Source: Streptomyces spiralis (GTDB lineage Bacteria; Actinomycetota; Actinomycetes; Streptomycetales; Streptomycetaceae). From it: DNA of 58,372 bases. Shown here in pieces: positions 1-8,254 of the stretch. Both the position numbers and the translations under genes were made by a program. Under the pieces are notes generated by a model that worked only from the letters and a program-made list of their open reading frames with translations, was not told where the DNA came from and did not search any database. Position 1 is the first letter of the stretch; each line of letters opens with the position of its first letter. The stretch spans positions 1-58,372 of the forward strand of contig NZ_BNBC01000058.1 of assembly GCF_014654675.1 (NCBI RefSeq), in the 5' to 3' direction.

Positions 1-95
1 TGCTATGAGGCTCTCTGTACTGGTCAAATGCGTTCTGTTCCTACGACGCTCCTTCGGACGTGATCTGGCTCCTATGGGTGGCATCACACCCAGCG

Positions 96-113
96 GCCCT
101 CTGGAGGGCTTTT
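96..113. terminator. Possible hairpin terminator before the first gene
   Basis: GCCCT (96-100 region) pairs with AGGGC (105-109) across a four-base loop and is followed by TTTT (110-113). It would end a gene lying left of the window. The short stem makes it tentative. Nothing else was recognised in bases 1-219. Confidence 0.4.
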
Positions 114-219
114 GGAGCCCCTTCGGAGCCTGCTGTCAGGGGGTCCGGGAAGGGGTCCGGGAAGCGGTCGCGGCGGCGCGGTGATCCCGCCGGACCCGTC
201 CCGGACCTAACCTGAGGAC

Positions 220-534
220 ATGGACGGTGAAGAACACGTCTGTTCCGTCTGCGGGCAGCCCGTGGAGGCTGTGGTCCGACGGCACAAGACCCTGGGCGCG
301 TGGGTGCCGGTCTGGGTGCCGGGGCCGTGCCGGAACCCGGAGTGCCGCGCGTCCGACGCCGCCGAGTCAGGCACCGCAGTGGCCCGACGGCCCCAGGAAC
401 CGCCCGCGGAGGCGGACGGGCCCGTGGAGGCGGACGGGCCCGCGGAGGCGGACGGGCCCGCGGAGGCGGACGGGCCCGCGGCACATCCCGGCCCGATGGA
501 AGAGGAAGGCGGTCCGACGGAGGAAGAAGCCTGA
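220..534 (+). CDS. Small zinc-ribbon-like protein with EADGPA repeats
   Basis: A 104-residue protein. The N-terminus carries a CxxC pair (C8, C11, in HVCSVCG) and a second pair further on (VPGPCRNPEC), a spacing compatible with a small zinc ribbon. The C-terminal half is an acidic low-complexity tail made of four near-perfect repeats of EADGPA/V, encoded by an 18-bp tandem repeat. ATG 220 follows CTGAGGA, a plausible ribosome binding site. It converges on the permease ending at 566. I do not recognise the family. The reading frame is supported by the Cys pairs and the RBS; the role is unknown. Confidence 0.6.
   Translation: MDGEEHVCSVCGQPVEAVVRRHKTLGAWVPVWVPGPCRNPECRASDAAESGTAVARRPQEPPAEADGPVEADGPAEADGPAEADGPAAHPGPMEEEGGPTEEEA
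409..480 (+). repeat. 18-bp tandem repeat, four copies
   Basis: Four consecutive copies of an 18-bp unit (GAGGCGGACGGGCCCGCG, one copy ending GTG), starting at 409, 427, 445 and 463. They lie in frame inside the small zinc-ribbon-like gene and encode EADGPA/V. Near-identity at DNA level suggests recent expansion. Confidence 0.85.
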
Positions 535-565
535 GGACCCGGCCCCTGCCCCGACCCCGGCACGA

Positions 566-1966
566 TCAGGAGCGGCGCCGGATACGCAGCGGCGCGTAGA
601 CGAGCAGAGCCGCCGCGAACGCCACCGGATAGGCGAGGTCGGCGCCGTGCAGGGCCCGGGCGACCGGGCCCACGTACAGGCCGGTGCTCATGAACGGCAC
701 CGCCACGGCGAAGGCGACCACGAAGGCGGCCAGGGCCGGCCACCACGGCTGCGGGCCCGCCGTCTCCGCCGCCAGGTCCACCGGCTTCCCGCCGCGGGCC
801 CGGGCACGGACGACCCAGTCGACGACCACGATCGCCACGAAGGCGGGAATCCAGTACCCGACGAACAGGAGCACGTTCTGGAAGCGGGCGGTGGTGTCGG
901 CCGCATGCATCCAGAGCACGAGCGGGAAACCGAGCACCGCGGCGAGGGCGGCGGCCACCGGCCGGGGCAGGCGCACTCCCATGGTCTGCAGTGCCAGCGA
1001 CCCGCTGTAGTCGTTCATGGCGTTGCTGCACAGGGCCGCCAGCGCGACCGCGAGCAGTCCGAAGGCGCCGAGCGCGCCCCCGCCGAGCAGCGTGTCGACG
1101 CCTCGAGCGGTCTGGTCGGTGAACTCGGCCGCTCCCCACAGGCCGAGCGCCTGCACGGCCACGAAGGACACGCTGACACCGAGCAGGGTGTACCAGAACA
1201 TCCGCGGGCGGGACGCGGTACGCGGCAGGTAACGGCTGAAATCACTGGCGTACGGGGCCCAGGACAGCGCCAGACTCAGCGCGATGGTGCAGGTCAGGAC
1301 GAACGCACCGGCCCGGTCGGCGCCGTGGACGGTCGCGGACGTCACGGCATGGCTGCCGCCGGGCAGCTTCACCGCCATCACCGCGAAGGCCGCGGCGAGC
1401 GCGAAGGTCATCACCGTCTGGAGGCGGTGGATCGCCTCGTAACCGAGCACGCCCAGCGCGCCCTGGGCCGCCATCATCACCAGGACACCCGCCCAGAACG
1501 GCCAGCCGCACAACTGCGCCAGCGCATCCCCGCCGAACAGGCCGATCAGGGCGTCCCAGGCGATGGACGACAGCCACTGCAAGGCCCCCGGCAACGTGAC
1601 GCCCCGGCCGAAGGCCAGCCGGGCCAGCGGCATCTGTCCCGCACCGGTCTGGCTTCCCCATGTGCCGAGGTAGGCGGTCGGTATCGCACCGAGCAGTGTG
1701 CCCAGCACGACGGCGGCGAGCGCGGTGGCGAAGTCCAGCCCGAGCGCGATGCCGACCGTGCCGGTGAACACGCCGGTCATGGTCAGGTTGGGCGCGAACC
1801 AGACGGTGAACAGCCGCCCGGGGCCGCCGTAGCGCGCGGTCTCGGGCACCGGGGCGATGCCGCGCGCCTCCACCCGGAGATCCCCCGGGGCCGAGGGCAT
1901 CCGCCCGTCGAACACGCGCTCTGTGCCGGTGACGGCCGACTCACCGTGGGCATACGGCAATGACAT
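566..1966 (-). CDS. cytX: NCS1-family permease, probable HMP/thiamin-precursor transporter (CytX type)
   Basis: A 466-residue integral membrane protein with about 12 hydrophobic segments and the NCS1 (nucleobase:cation symporter-1) pattern, including APNLTMTG near the N-terminus and WAPYASDFSRYLP in the middle. It has the usual family length. Start ATG 1966 (MSLPYAHG) is chosen because GGAGGG lies seven bases upstream; the longer frame would run into the riboswitch. A TPP riboswitch ends two bases before the start codon. NCS1 permeases under TPP control are known as CytX and are thought to import hydroxymethylpyrimidine or a related thiamin precursor. Family is certain; the substrate is inferred from the riboswitch. 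Confidence 0.88.
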   Translation of the reverse strand: MSLPYAHGESAVTGTERVFDGRMPSAPGDLRVEARGIAPVPETARYGGPGRLFTVWFAPNLTMTGVFTGTVGIALGLDFATALAAVVLGTLLGAIPTAYLGTWGSQTGAGQMPLARLAFGRGVTLPGALQWLSSIAWDALIGLFGGDALAQLCGWPFWAGVLVMMAAQGALGVLGYEAIHRLQTVMTFALAAAFAVMAVKLPGGSHAVTSATVHGADRAGAFVLTCTIALSLALSWAPYASDFSRYLPRTASRPRMFWYTLLGVSVSFVAVQALGLWGAAEFTDQTARGVDTLLGGGALGAFGLLAVALAALCSNAMNDYSGSLALQTMGVRLPRPVAAALAAVLGFPLVLWMHAADTTARFQNVLLFVGYWIPAFVAIVVVDWVVRARARGGKPVDLAAETAGPQPWWPALAAFVVAFAVAVPFMSTGLYVGPVARALHGADLAYPVAFAAALLVYAPLRIRRRS

Positions 1967-1968
1967 GT

Positions 1969-2045
1969 GACATCCCTCCGCCAGTCCTAACTGGTTCAGG
2001 TTCGACGGGTGTGATCTCAGCCCCCGCATGGGGGCACCCCGTGTC
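1969..2045 (-). ncRNA. TPP (THI-box) riboswitch
   Basis: Reading the minus strand from 2045 to 1969, the leader shows the conserved thiamin pyrophosphate aptamer: GGGGTGCC, a short P3 hairpin (CCCCATGCGGGG), GGCTGAGA, ACACCCGTCGAACCTGA, CCAGTTAG, ACTGGCGGAGGGA. The outer GACA/TGTC ends can pair as P1. The permease Shine-Dalgarno GGAGGG (1979-1974) lies inside the 3' part, so TPP binding would hide it and block translation. Confidence 0.93.
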
Positions 2046-2118
2046 GAGTACGGCCGTCAGGATAGCCCGGCGGGCGAGGGGGTTCGTCAGTGCGTTGGTT
2101 CTCCGGCGCGTGTGCCCG

Positions 2119-2334
2119 TCAGCCGGTTCCCTCGTCGAGGACGCGGCGGGCCGCCTCGGCTTCCGCCGCCGGTGGCGACAGCTCGTCGAGGGTGTCGAGT
2201 TCGGTGTCCGTCTCCAGTTCCCGTTCCCAGGCCGCCGCGAGCCGTTCCTGCTCCTCGCGCGGCTTGGCGCCGATGGCCTCCCGGTGGTCCGGGTCCAGGG
2301 CCGCCAGGAATCGTCCGACCGGGTCCGTCGGCAT
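2119..2334 (-). CDS. Small conserved-looking acidic/helical protein
   Basis: A 71-residue protein starting MPTDPVGRFLAALDPDHREA. ATG 2334 is preceded by AAGGAGGG with suitable spacing, which makes translation credible. The sequence is charged and probably all helical, with many Glu and Arg, no signal peptide and no membrane segment. It lies between the cytX riboswitch and the secreted Asp-box gene on the same strand as both. I do not recognise the family and assign no function. Confidence 0.6.
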   Translation of the reverse strand: MPTDPVGRFLAALDPDHREAIGAKPREEQERLAAAWERELETDTELDTLDELSPPAAEAEAARRVLDEGTG

Positions 2335-2534
2335 GCCGTGCCCTCCTTGTCTCCGGGAAGGGTGCGCGTACCGGCCCAGCATGGCCAATCGGTCCCGCGG
2401 CGGCAGTCCGACACGGCCCGGGATCCCCCGGACGGCCCTTCCGCTCGCTCGGCCGCGCGCGGACACGCGGCGGCACCACCCACCGGGCGGGCACTGGGCG
2501 CCGCCACGTACCGGCAGGTGGTGCCGAAGGACGT

Positions 2535-4196
2535 TCAGGCCGGCAGGTTCCACTTCTGTGTGCCCAGGCCGTTGCAGTCGTAGATCTGCAGGTGGGTGCC
2601 GTTGGCCGTGGCACCGGAGGGGATGTCCAGGCAGCGGCCGGACTGCGGGTTCAGCAGCGAACCGTCGGCCTGGTGGCGCCACTGCTGGCCGCCGGCGCCG
2701 TTGCAGTCCCACAACTGCACCTTGGTGAAGTTCGCCGTGCCGTTGCCGTCGATGTCCAGGCACCGGCCGAACGCGCGCAGCGTGCCGTCCGGCGCGACCG
2801 ACCAGCGCTGGCCTGTGGCGGTGTTGCAGTCCCACAGCTGGGCGGCCTTGCCGTTGCCGCTGATGTTGGTGTCCACGTCCAGGCACTTGCCCGCCACCCA
2901 CGGCGTGGTGACCTGCCCGACGGGTCCGCCCAGCGCGCCGGTGCCGAAGCGGACCTGGCACTGGTTGCCGGTGCCGAGCCAGGTGGCGCTCAGGTAGAGG
3001 AAGGAGGTGCCGTCGGCCCGCGGCACGATCGGTGAGCTGTAGCCGGGGCAGGACGGTTCGCCGGAGTTGTAGCCGCCGGTCGGGGAGGTACGGACCGGGG
3101 CCTCGATCTCGGTCCACTCGCCCGCGCCGAGACGGGTGTTGGAGAACACGACCGTGCCGGACTCCGTCATCACCGACTTGTCGCCGGTGGGCCCGGTGAC
3201 GACGCGCTGCCCGGACAGCAGCAGCGTGCCGTCGGACCCGCCGCCCGGGACCCAGGCGAGGTACGGGGTGTGCAGCAGCTGCCGCCCGTCGCTCGTCTGC
3301 ACCAGCGTGCCCCGGTTGTCGGCGGGTGCCCAGTTCAGGCCGTCGGGGCTGGTCTTGGTGTACACCTCGCAGGCGTGGTCGGGGTCCGTGGCGTCGCGGC
3401 ACATCTCGTACGCCATCATGAACCGCCCGTCGGGCAGCGGCACGACGATCGACATGCCCGGGCGGGCCAGGTCGTCGGACGGGAACGCGACGTCCTGGGT
3501 CAGGGCCGAACTCCAGGTGCGGCCGCCGTCGGTGGAGGTGTAGTGGCCGATGACCTGGTTGTTGGTCGGGCTGTTCGCGGGCCGCTCGTCGGAGATGAAG
3601 CAGGCCAGGGTGTTGTTCGGGGCGAGCAGGAACCACGGCTCCCACATGCCGTGCCCAATGGTGTCGGGCAGGCCGCTGGTCTGGGTGCAGTTGGACAGGT
3701 ACTGCCAGCTCAGGCCGTGATCGGTGCTCTTGAAGACCTCGACCTTCTGCGTGGTGTAGTCGCCGACCCGCCAGGCGGTGCCGGCGGCCAGCAGGTCGCC
3801 GGCGTTCAGACCGTTCGCGGTGCGGGGCACCTCGTAGAGCACCGGTGCCTCGAGGTCCCAGCCGGCGGTGTGCGAGGCGATCGTGGAGACGGGTGAGGTG
3901 CTCCAGGTCTGTCCGCCGTCGGTGCTGCGGTAGACCGGCAGCGAGCTGGGGCCGCCCTGGTTGCGCCTGGCGAACGTGGCCAGCATCGTCCGGCCCGACG
4001 AGCCGTCGTGGTCGAGGCGTACGGCTCGCGGGTAGCTGTCGTCGCCCTGCGGGTACGCCGACAGGTCGGGCGAGGCCAGCACCTTCCCGTCGGGCGCGGC
4101 CGAGGCGGGCGGGGCCCACAGGGACAGCAGGGCCGCGACGAGTGCGAGGACGCCGAGCAGGGCGGGGGACCCGCGCCCTGGTGAGTGCGTGCGCAC
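2535..4196 (-). CDS. Secreted Asp-box (BNR) glycosidase-like protein with C-terminal ricin-type lectin domain
   Basis: A 553-residue secreted protein. Residues 1-33 form a signal peptide (Arg/His n-region, LLGVLALVAALLSLWAPPASA). Residues 40-420 look like a six-bladed beta-propeller of the sialidase/GH93 type with Asp boxes STDGGQTW, STDHGLSW and STDGGRTW. Residues 425-553 are a ricin-B/CBM13 lectin domain with three QxW repeats (QLWDCN..GQRW, QLWDCN..GQQW, QIYDCN..TQKW). It sits 55 bp downstream of the GH2 gene in the sugar locus. It may be a sialidase or an exo-arabinanase (GH93); the downstream context of arabinan-type enzymes in this window favours the latter only weakly. Confidence 0.85.
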   Translation of the reverse strand: MRTHSPGRGSPALLGVLALVAALLSLWAPPASAAPDGKVLASPDLSAYPQGDDSYPRAVRLDHDGSSGRTMLATFARRNQGGPSSLPVYRSTDGGQTWSTSPVSTIASHTAGWDLEAPVLYEVPRTANGLNAGDLLAAGTAWRVGDYTTQKVEVFKSTDHGLSWQYLSNCTQTSGLPDTIGHGMWEPWFLLAPNNTLACFISDERPANSPTNNQVIGHYTSTDGGRTWSSALTQDVAFPSDDLARPGMSIVVPLPDGRFMMAYEMCRDATDPDHACEVYTKTSPDGLNWAPADNRGTLVQTSDGRQLLHTPYLAWVPGGGSDGTLLLSGQRVVTGPTGDKSVMTESGTVVFSNTRLGAGEWTEIEAPVRTSPTGGYNSGEPSCPGYSSPIVPRADGTSFLYLSATWLGTGNQCQVRFGTGALGGPVGQVTTPWVAGKCLDVDTNISGNGKAAQLWDCNTATGQRWSVAPDGTLRAFGRCLDIDGNGTANFTKVQLWDCNGAGGQQWRHQADGSLLNPQSGRCLDIPSGATANGTHLQIYDCNGLGTQKWNLPA

Positions 4197-4251
4197 GTGA
4201 GGACTCCTTCAGGTGTCGGTGGTGCGGGAGGGAACCGGTACGGGTATCGCG

Positions 4252-6327
4252 TCACTCGGCCGCACGGGCCGGCGGGTCGTCGCCGATGTGCGGTGCGGTC
4301 CGGGTGTCCACGTCGAGTGCGGTGCGGGCGACGACGGCACCGTCGGCCACCAGCGCCAGATGCAGTCGTCCGCTGGTCCAGCCCTCGGGCAGGGCGGCGG
4401 AGACGGCGACCGGGGAGCCCAGGACGTACGGCTTGGCCTCCGCCCGGCATCCGGCCACGGCGTCGCCCGGGCCGTCGGGCGCCGGTCCGTACACCGGTGT
4501 CCACGCGCTGTGCAGCAGACCCGTGACCGGCTCACTTCCGTGGTGGGACACGCGGACGTCGACCGTGAACTCCCGGGTGGCGGTGAGGAGGTCCCGGCCC
4601 GGTGCGACCGGCGTGACGTCCAGGACGAGCGTGGTGGGCGCGTTGACGTGTGCCGGGTCGACGCCGGCGAGGTCCTTGGCACCGCGGTGGAAGTCCAGCA
4701 GCCCGGCGCTCTCGTGCTCGATGTCGTACAGCTCGGTGTAGACGTATCCGGCGAGCCGGTCGTGGCGGCGCAGTTCCTGGGTCTGCCAGCGCAGATGCCA
4801 GGCGCGTTCCAGACCGGTGAAGCCGCCGCCGTACTCGCTGTTGAGGTTCGGCAGGCCGCGCAGCGGCTGCCCGGGCACGGCGAGCTTCTTGTGCACGACG
4901 TAGTCCGGGCCGAGCTTCACGGGGAAGTCGTCCCGCTCGCCGGAGAGCAGGTCGGCGATCGTGCGGGCCCAGGAGGCGGCGCTCTCGTCGTAGTAGTGCC
5001 AGTCCAGCAGATCCGTCTTGACGTGCGTCCAGCCGGAGTTGTCGACGACCGGCCTGGTGGGGTCGAGGGACTTGAGCCGGTCGTAGGCGTCGGCGGTGGC
5101 GCGCTGCTTGGCCGGGTCGCCGGGGATGTCCCAGTCCAGGCCCCACTCCTCGTTGTACAGGCCCCAGATGACGATGGCGGGGGAGTTGCCGTCGCGTTCC
5201 ACCATCGGCTCGATCTGCTCGGCGAAGGCGGCGGTCGAGGCGGGGGAGAAGCGGCCGGGCGAGGCGGGTTCGGCCCACAGCAGCATGCCGAGCGTGTCGG
5301 CGTGGTGGACGAAGCGCGGATCCTCCAGCTTCAGGTGCTTGCGTACGAGGTTGTAGCCGGCGGCCGCGGCGAGCTCCAGGTCGCGGCGCAGAGCGGCGTC
5401 GTCGGGCGGGGTGATGCCGGTCTCGGGCCAGTAGCCCTGGTCCAGCACGCCGCGCACGAACAGCCGCTCTCCGTTGAGGAGCAGCGTCTCGCCGTCCACG
5501 ACGATGGAGCGCAGCCCGGTGTAGCCGGTCACGTGGTCCGTGCCGTCGGCGGATGTCAGTTCGGCCTCGACGTGGTACAGGTGCGGGTCCTGCGGCGACC
5601 ACAACCGGGGCGCGGGCAGCAGCAGTTCGGTGCGGACGCGCCCCTCGGGGTCCACGTCCGTCGTGACGGCGGTGGCCTCGCCGCGCACCCGCAGCCGCAG
5701 CACCGCGCCGTCCGTGTGGGGGCCGTGCACCGACGCCTCGACCGCGATGCCGGTCAGGTCGTCGGTCGGGCGCAGCCGCAGCGCGGAGAGATGGGTGGCG
5801 GGGCGGTGCTCCAGCCAGACGCTCTGCCATATCCCGGAGGACGGGGTGAAGCAGACGCCGTCGTAGTCGTCGCGGGGCATGCTGCGCTGCTTGCCGTGCG
5901 CGATGTCGAGCTTGTCCGCGGGGGCGTGGACGCGTACGACGAGCAGCTGCTCGCCGTCGCCGAGCGCGTCGGTCACATCGGCCGAGAACGGGGTGTAGCC
6001 GCCCTCGTGGTGGGCGACCTCGGTGCCGTTGACCCACACGGTGGCCTCGTGGTGGACGGCACCGAAGTGCAGGACGACCCGCCGGCCGGTCCAGTCGGCG
6101 GGCACGGCGAACGTACGGCGGTACCAGGCGGTCTGGAGCCAGTGCGCGGCGATGCCGGAGGCGGGCGTCTCCCAGGCGAAGGGCACCGTGATCCGCCGGT
6201 CGTAGCCGTCGGCGGTGTCGTCGGTGTGCTCCTGGTCGGGGTCGGCGCGGAAGTCCCAGGCGCCGTCGAGGCTGAGCCAGGCGTGCGAGCGGTCGAAGTG
6301 CGGGCGGGGGTAGGCGGGGCGGGGCAT
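4252..6327 (-). CDS. Glycoside hydrolase family 2 enzyme (beta-galactosidase/glucuronidase type)
   Basis: A 691-residue cytoplasmic protein without signal peptide. It has the GH2 layout: N-terminal sugar-binding jelly roll (about 1-180), immunoglobulin-like domain (180-280), TIM barrel (280-590) and a short C-terminal beta domain. The acid/base Glu is in the NEE of IWGLYNEEWGLDW and the nucleophile Glu is in NSEYGGG. Start ATG 6327 has GGAG ten bases upstream. It is 56 bp downstream of the MalG-type permease and presumably hydrolyses the oligosaccharide imported by that transporter. Which glycoside is cleaved cannot be read from the sequence. Confidence 0.9.
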   Translation of the reverse strand: MPRPAYPRPHFDRSHAWLSLDGAWDFRADPDQEHTDDTADGYDRRITVPFAWETPASGIAAHWLQTAWYRRTFAVPADWTGRRVVLHFGAVHHEATVWVNGTEVAHHEGGYTPFSADVTDALGDGEQLLVVRVHAPADKLDIAHGKQRSMPRDDYDGVCFTPSSGIWQSVWLEHRPATHLSALRLRPTDDLTGIAVEASVHGPHTDGAVLRLRVRGEATAVTTDVDPEGRVRTELLLPAPRLWSPQDPHLYHVEAELTSADGTDHVTGYTGLRSIVVDGETLLLNGERLFVRGVLDQGYWPETGITPPDDAALRRDLELAAAAGYNLVRKHLKLEDPRFVHHADTLGMLLWAEPASPGRFSPASTAAFAEQIEPMVERDGNSPAIVIWGLYNEEWGLDWDIPGDPAKQRATADAYDRLKSLDPTRPVVDNSGWTHVKTDLLDWHYYDESAASWARTIADLLSGERDDFPVKLGPDYVVHKKLAVPGQPLRGLPNLNSEYGGGFTGLERAWHLRWQTQELRRHDRLAGYVYTELYDIEHESAGLLDFHRGAKDLAGVDPAHVNAPTTLVLDVTPVAPGRDLLTATREFTVDVRVSHHGSEPVTGLLHSAWTPVYGPAPDGPGDAVAGCRAEAKPYVLGSPVAVSAALPEGWTSGRLHLALVADGAVVARTALDVDTRTAPHIGDDPPARAAE

Positions 6328-6383
6328 GGGTGGGGTGCTCCGATCGTCGATCTCTGGGCGGGCTTGGGGCAGGTGACGGGACG

Positions 6384-7316
6384 TCAGCCCTTGACGCTGC
6401 CCGCGAGGATCCCGTTGATGAAGTGGCGTTGCAGCAGGACGAACAGCACCAGCACGGGCAGCATCGCGATGCTTCCGGCGGCCAGCAGTTCACCCCAGAC
6501 ACTCGCGAAGTCGGCGCCGATGCGGTTGCCGGTTACGTTCTGCGCGAGGGTGGACAGGACGACCTGAAGGGTCTGGTGCTTCTCGTCGTTGACGGCGACG
6601 ACGGGCCAGACGAAGTCGTTGTAGACGTTCATGGCGGTGAGCACGCCCAGTGCGGCGAGCCCCGGACGGATGACCGGCAGGACGATCCGGGCGAAGATCC
6701 CGAACTCGCTCGCCCCGTCCACGCGCCCGGCGTCGAGCAGTTCGTCGGGGACCGCCGCGATGGTCTGCCGCATCCAGAAGATGCTGAAGGCGTCGATGCT
6801 GCCGGGCAGGATCAGCGCCTGGTAGGTGTTCACCCAGCCCAGCTCGCTCATCTCCAGCAGCAGCGGGATGATCAGCACCAGGGTCGGCAGCATCAGCGTG
6901 AGCATCAGCACGCCGAAGAGCAGGTTCCGGCCCGGGAAGCGGTACTTGGCGAAGGCGTAGCCGGCCAGCGGGCAGAAGAACATCGTCATCGCGCCCTTGA
7001 CGGCCACCACCAGCACCGTGTTGAGGAACCCGGTGCCGATCGGCACGTCGTGGAACATGGCCCGGTAGTTGCCCAGGGTCGCCGAGCCCGGCGAGAAGGA
7101 CAGCGGGTCGCGGATGATCTCCGCCGGCGGCTTCAGCGAGCTGCTGATCGCCCACCAGATCGGGTAGACGAACAGCACGGCCAGGCCGATGAGCAGGAGG
7201 TACTGCAACGGGCCGGGTCGGGGGCCGGCGAGGCTCCTGCTGCTCTTGCCCATGCGGGGCACTCGTCCTTTCCTGGCGGTCACGGGTTTGCCCACGGCGG
7301 TCACTCGATTGCTCAT
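6384..7316 (-). CDS. Sugar ABC transporter permease, MalG type
   Basis: About 310 residues with six membrane segments and the EAA loop (DELLDAGRVDGASEFGIFARIVLP) that docks with the ATPase. It ends HFINGILAGSVKG, the classic MalG-family C-terminus. Start ATG 7316 lies five bases after the upstream stop, but ATG 7253 (MGKSSRSL, 289 residues) with GGAAAGGA upstream is an alternative. The intervening codons come from a 21-bp tandem repeat and may not be translated. No ATPase is encoded in the operon, as is usual for Streptomyces sugar importers that share a common MsiK-type ATPase. Confidence 0.88.
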   Translation of the reverse strand: MSNRVTAVGKPVTARKGRVPRMGKSSRSLAGPRPGPLQYLLLIGLAVLFVYPIWWAISSSLKPPAEIIRDPLSFSPGSATLGNYRAMFHDVPIGTGFLNTVLVVAVKGAMTMFFCPLAGYAFAKYRFPGRNLLFGVLMLTLMLPTLVLIIPLLLEMSELGWVNTYQALILPGSIDAFSIFWMRQTIAAVPDELLDAGRVDGASEFGIFARIVLPVIRPGLAALGVLTAMNVYNDFVWPVVAVNDEKHQTLQVVLSTLAQNVTGNRIGADFASVWGELLAAGSIAMLPVLVLFVLLQRHFINGILAGSVKG

Positions 7317-7328
7317 GGCGGTCACTCG
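7275..7328. repeat. Three 21-bp-spaced direct repeats at the malF/malG junction
   Basis: GGCGGTCAC occurs at 7275-7283, 7296-7304 and 7317-7325, exactly 21 bp apart. Two copies extend to GGCGGTCACTCG. The third copy covers the stop codon of the MalF-type gene, so the stop/start junction seems to have been locally triplicated. This creates the uncertainty in the MalG start. Confidence 0.75.
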
Positions 7329-8254
7329 TCCCGGGAGCGCAGCAGGCGCACGGACAGCAGGGACAGCGCGAACACCAGCAGCACCAGCAGGAAGGAGTTC
7401 GCGGCGCCGGTCCCGAGGTCGGACGCCGTGATGTGGTTGTAGAGGTAGAGGCCGCCGGTGGTGGTCGAGCCGTACGGGCCGCCCTTGGTGACCACGAAGG
7501 GCTCGGCGAACATCTGGAACACCGCGAGTGTCTGCACCACGACCAGGAAGGCGATGCTGCGCCGTACCAGCGGAAGCGTCAGCGACCAGAACTGGCGTTG
7601 CCGGGACGCTCCGTCCAGCGCGGCGGCCTCGTACACGTCGGCCGGTACGGCCTGCAGTCCCGCGAGCAGGATGATGATCGCGAATCCGGTGGTCTTCCAC
7701 AGGAACAGCAGCGCCAGCGTCGGCTTGGCCCACGCGGTCGACGCCAGCCAGTCGACGTGGGGCAGGCCCACCAGGCCCAGCAGATGGTTCACCAGGCCGT
7801 AGTCCTTGTCGAAGGCCACGATCCACACCTGGGCCATCGCCACCAGCGGGGTGACGAACGGCGCGATGAACGCGACCCGGAACATGCCCCGCAGCCGCAG
7901 CCGGGCGTTGGCCAGCAGCACCGCTGCCGCCAGGCCGCCGACGATCTGCACGGGCACGATCAGCAGCCACATCACCGCGCTGTTGCCGAGCGAGGACCAG
8001 AACTCCTCGCTGGTCAGCAGGTAGGTGTAGTTGTCCAGCCCGATGAAGCGCGCCTCACCGGCGCCCTTCCAGTTGGTGAAGCTCAGCTGGAGCGCGTAGA
8101 CGAGCGGGTACAGGCCGAACGTGGCGAAGACGACGTAGAACGGCGCGACGAACACGTACGGCGTGAGGAACGGCCCGCGGCGGCGGAAGCGGGAGCGGGG
8201 CGGCGCCGGGACCGTCCGCTCCGAGTGCACGGGGGTGAGGGTCGCCGGTGTCAC
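7322..8254 (-). CDS. Sugar ABC transporter permease, MalF type
   Basis: A 310-residue inner-membrane protein with six transmembrane segments and an EAA motif (YEAAALDGASRQRQFWSLTLP). GTG 8254 overlaps the TGA of the preceding binding-protein gene (GTGA), indicating translational coupling. With the MalG-type permease it forms the channel of a carbohydrate uptake (CUT1) importer. Expression is probably repressed by the divergent LacI protein. Confidence 0.9.
   Translation of the reverse strand: MTPATLTPVHSERTVPAPPRSRFRRRGPFLTPYVFVAPFYVVFATFGLYPLVYALQLSFTNWKGAGEARFIGLDNYTYLLTSEEFWSSLGNSAVMWLLIVPVQIVGGLAAAVLLANARLRLRGMFRVAFIAPFVTPLVAMAQVWIVAFDKDYGLVNHLLGLVGLPHVDWLASTAWAKPTLALLFLWKTTGFAIIILLAGLQAVPADVYEAAALDGASRQRQFWSLTLPLVRRSIAFLVVVQTLAVFQMFAEPFVVTKGGPYGSTTTGGLYLYNHITASDLGTGAANSFLLVLLVFALSLLSVRLLRSRDE

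Noticed and set aside
409..480. CRISPR-like repeat array
   Set aside because: The repeats are directly adjacent without spacers and lie in frame inside a coding region. The arrays at 21978 and 58221 are likewise simple tandem repeats.
4213..6567. Plus-strand frame of about 780 codons opposite the GH2 gene
   Set aside because: Antisense shadow of a clear GH2 enzyme; low-complexity Val/Gly/Arg translation and no domain.
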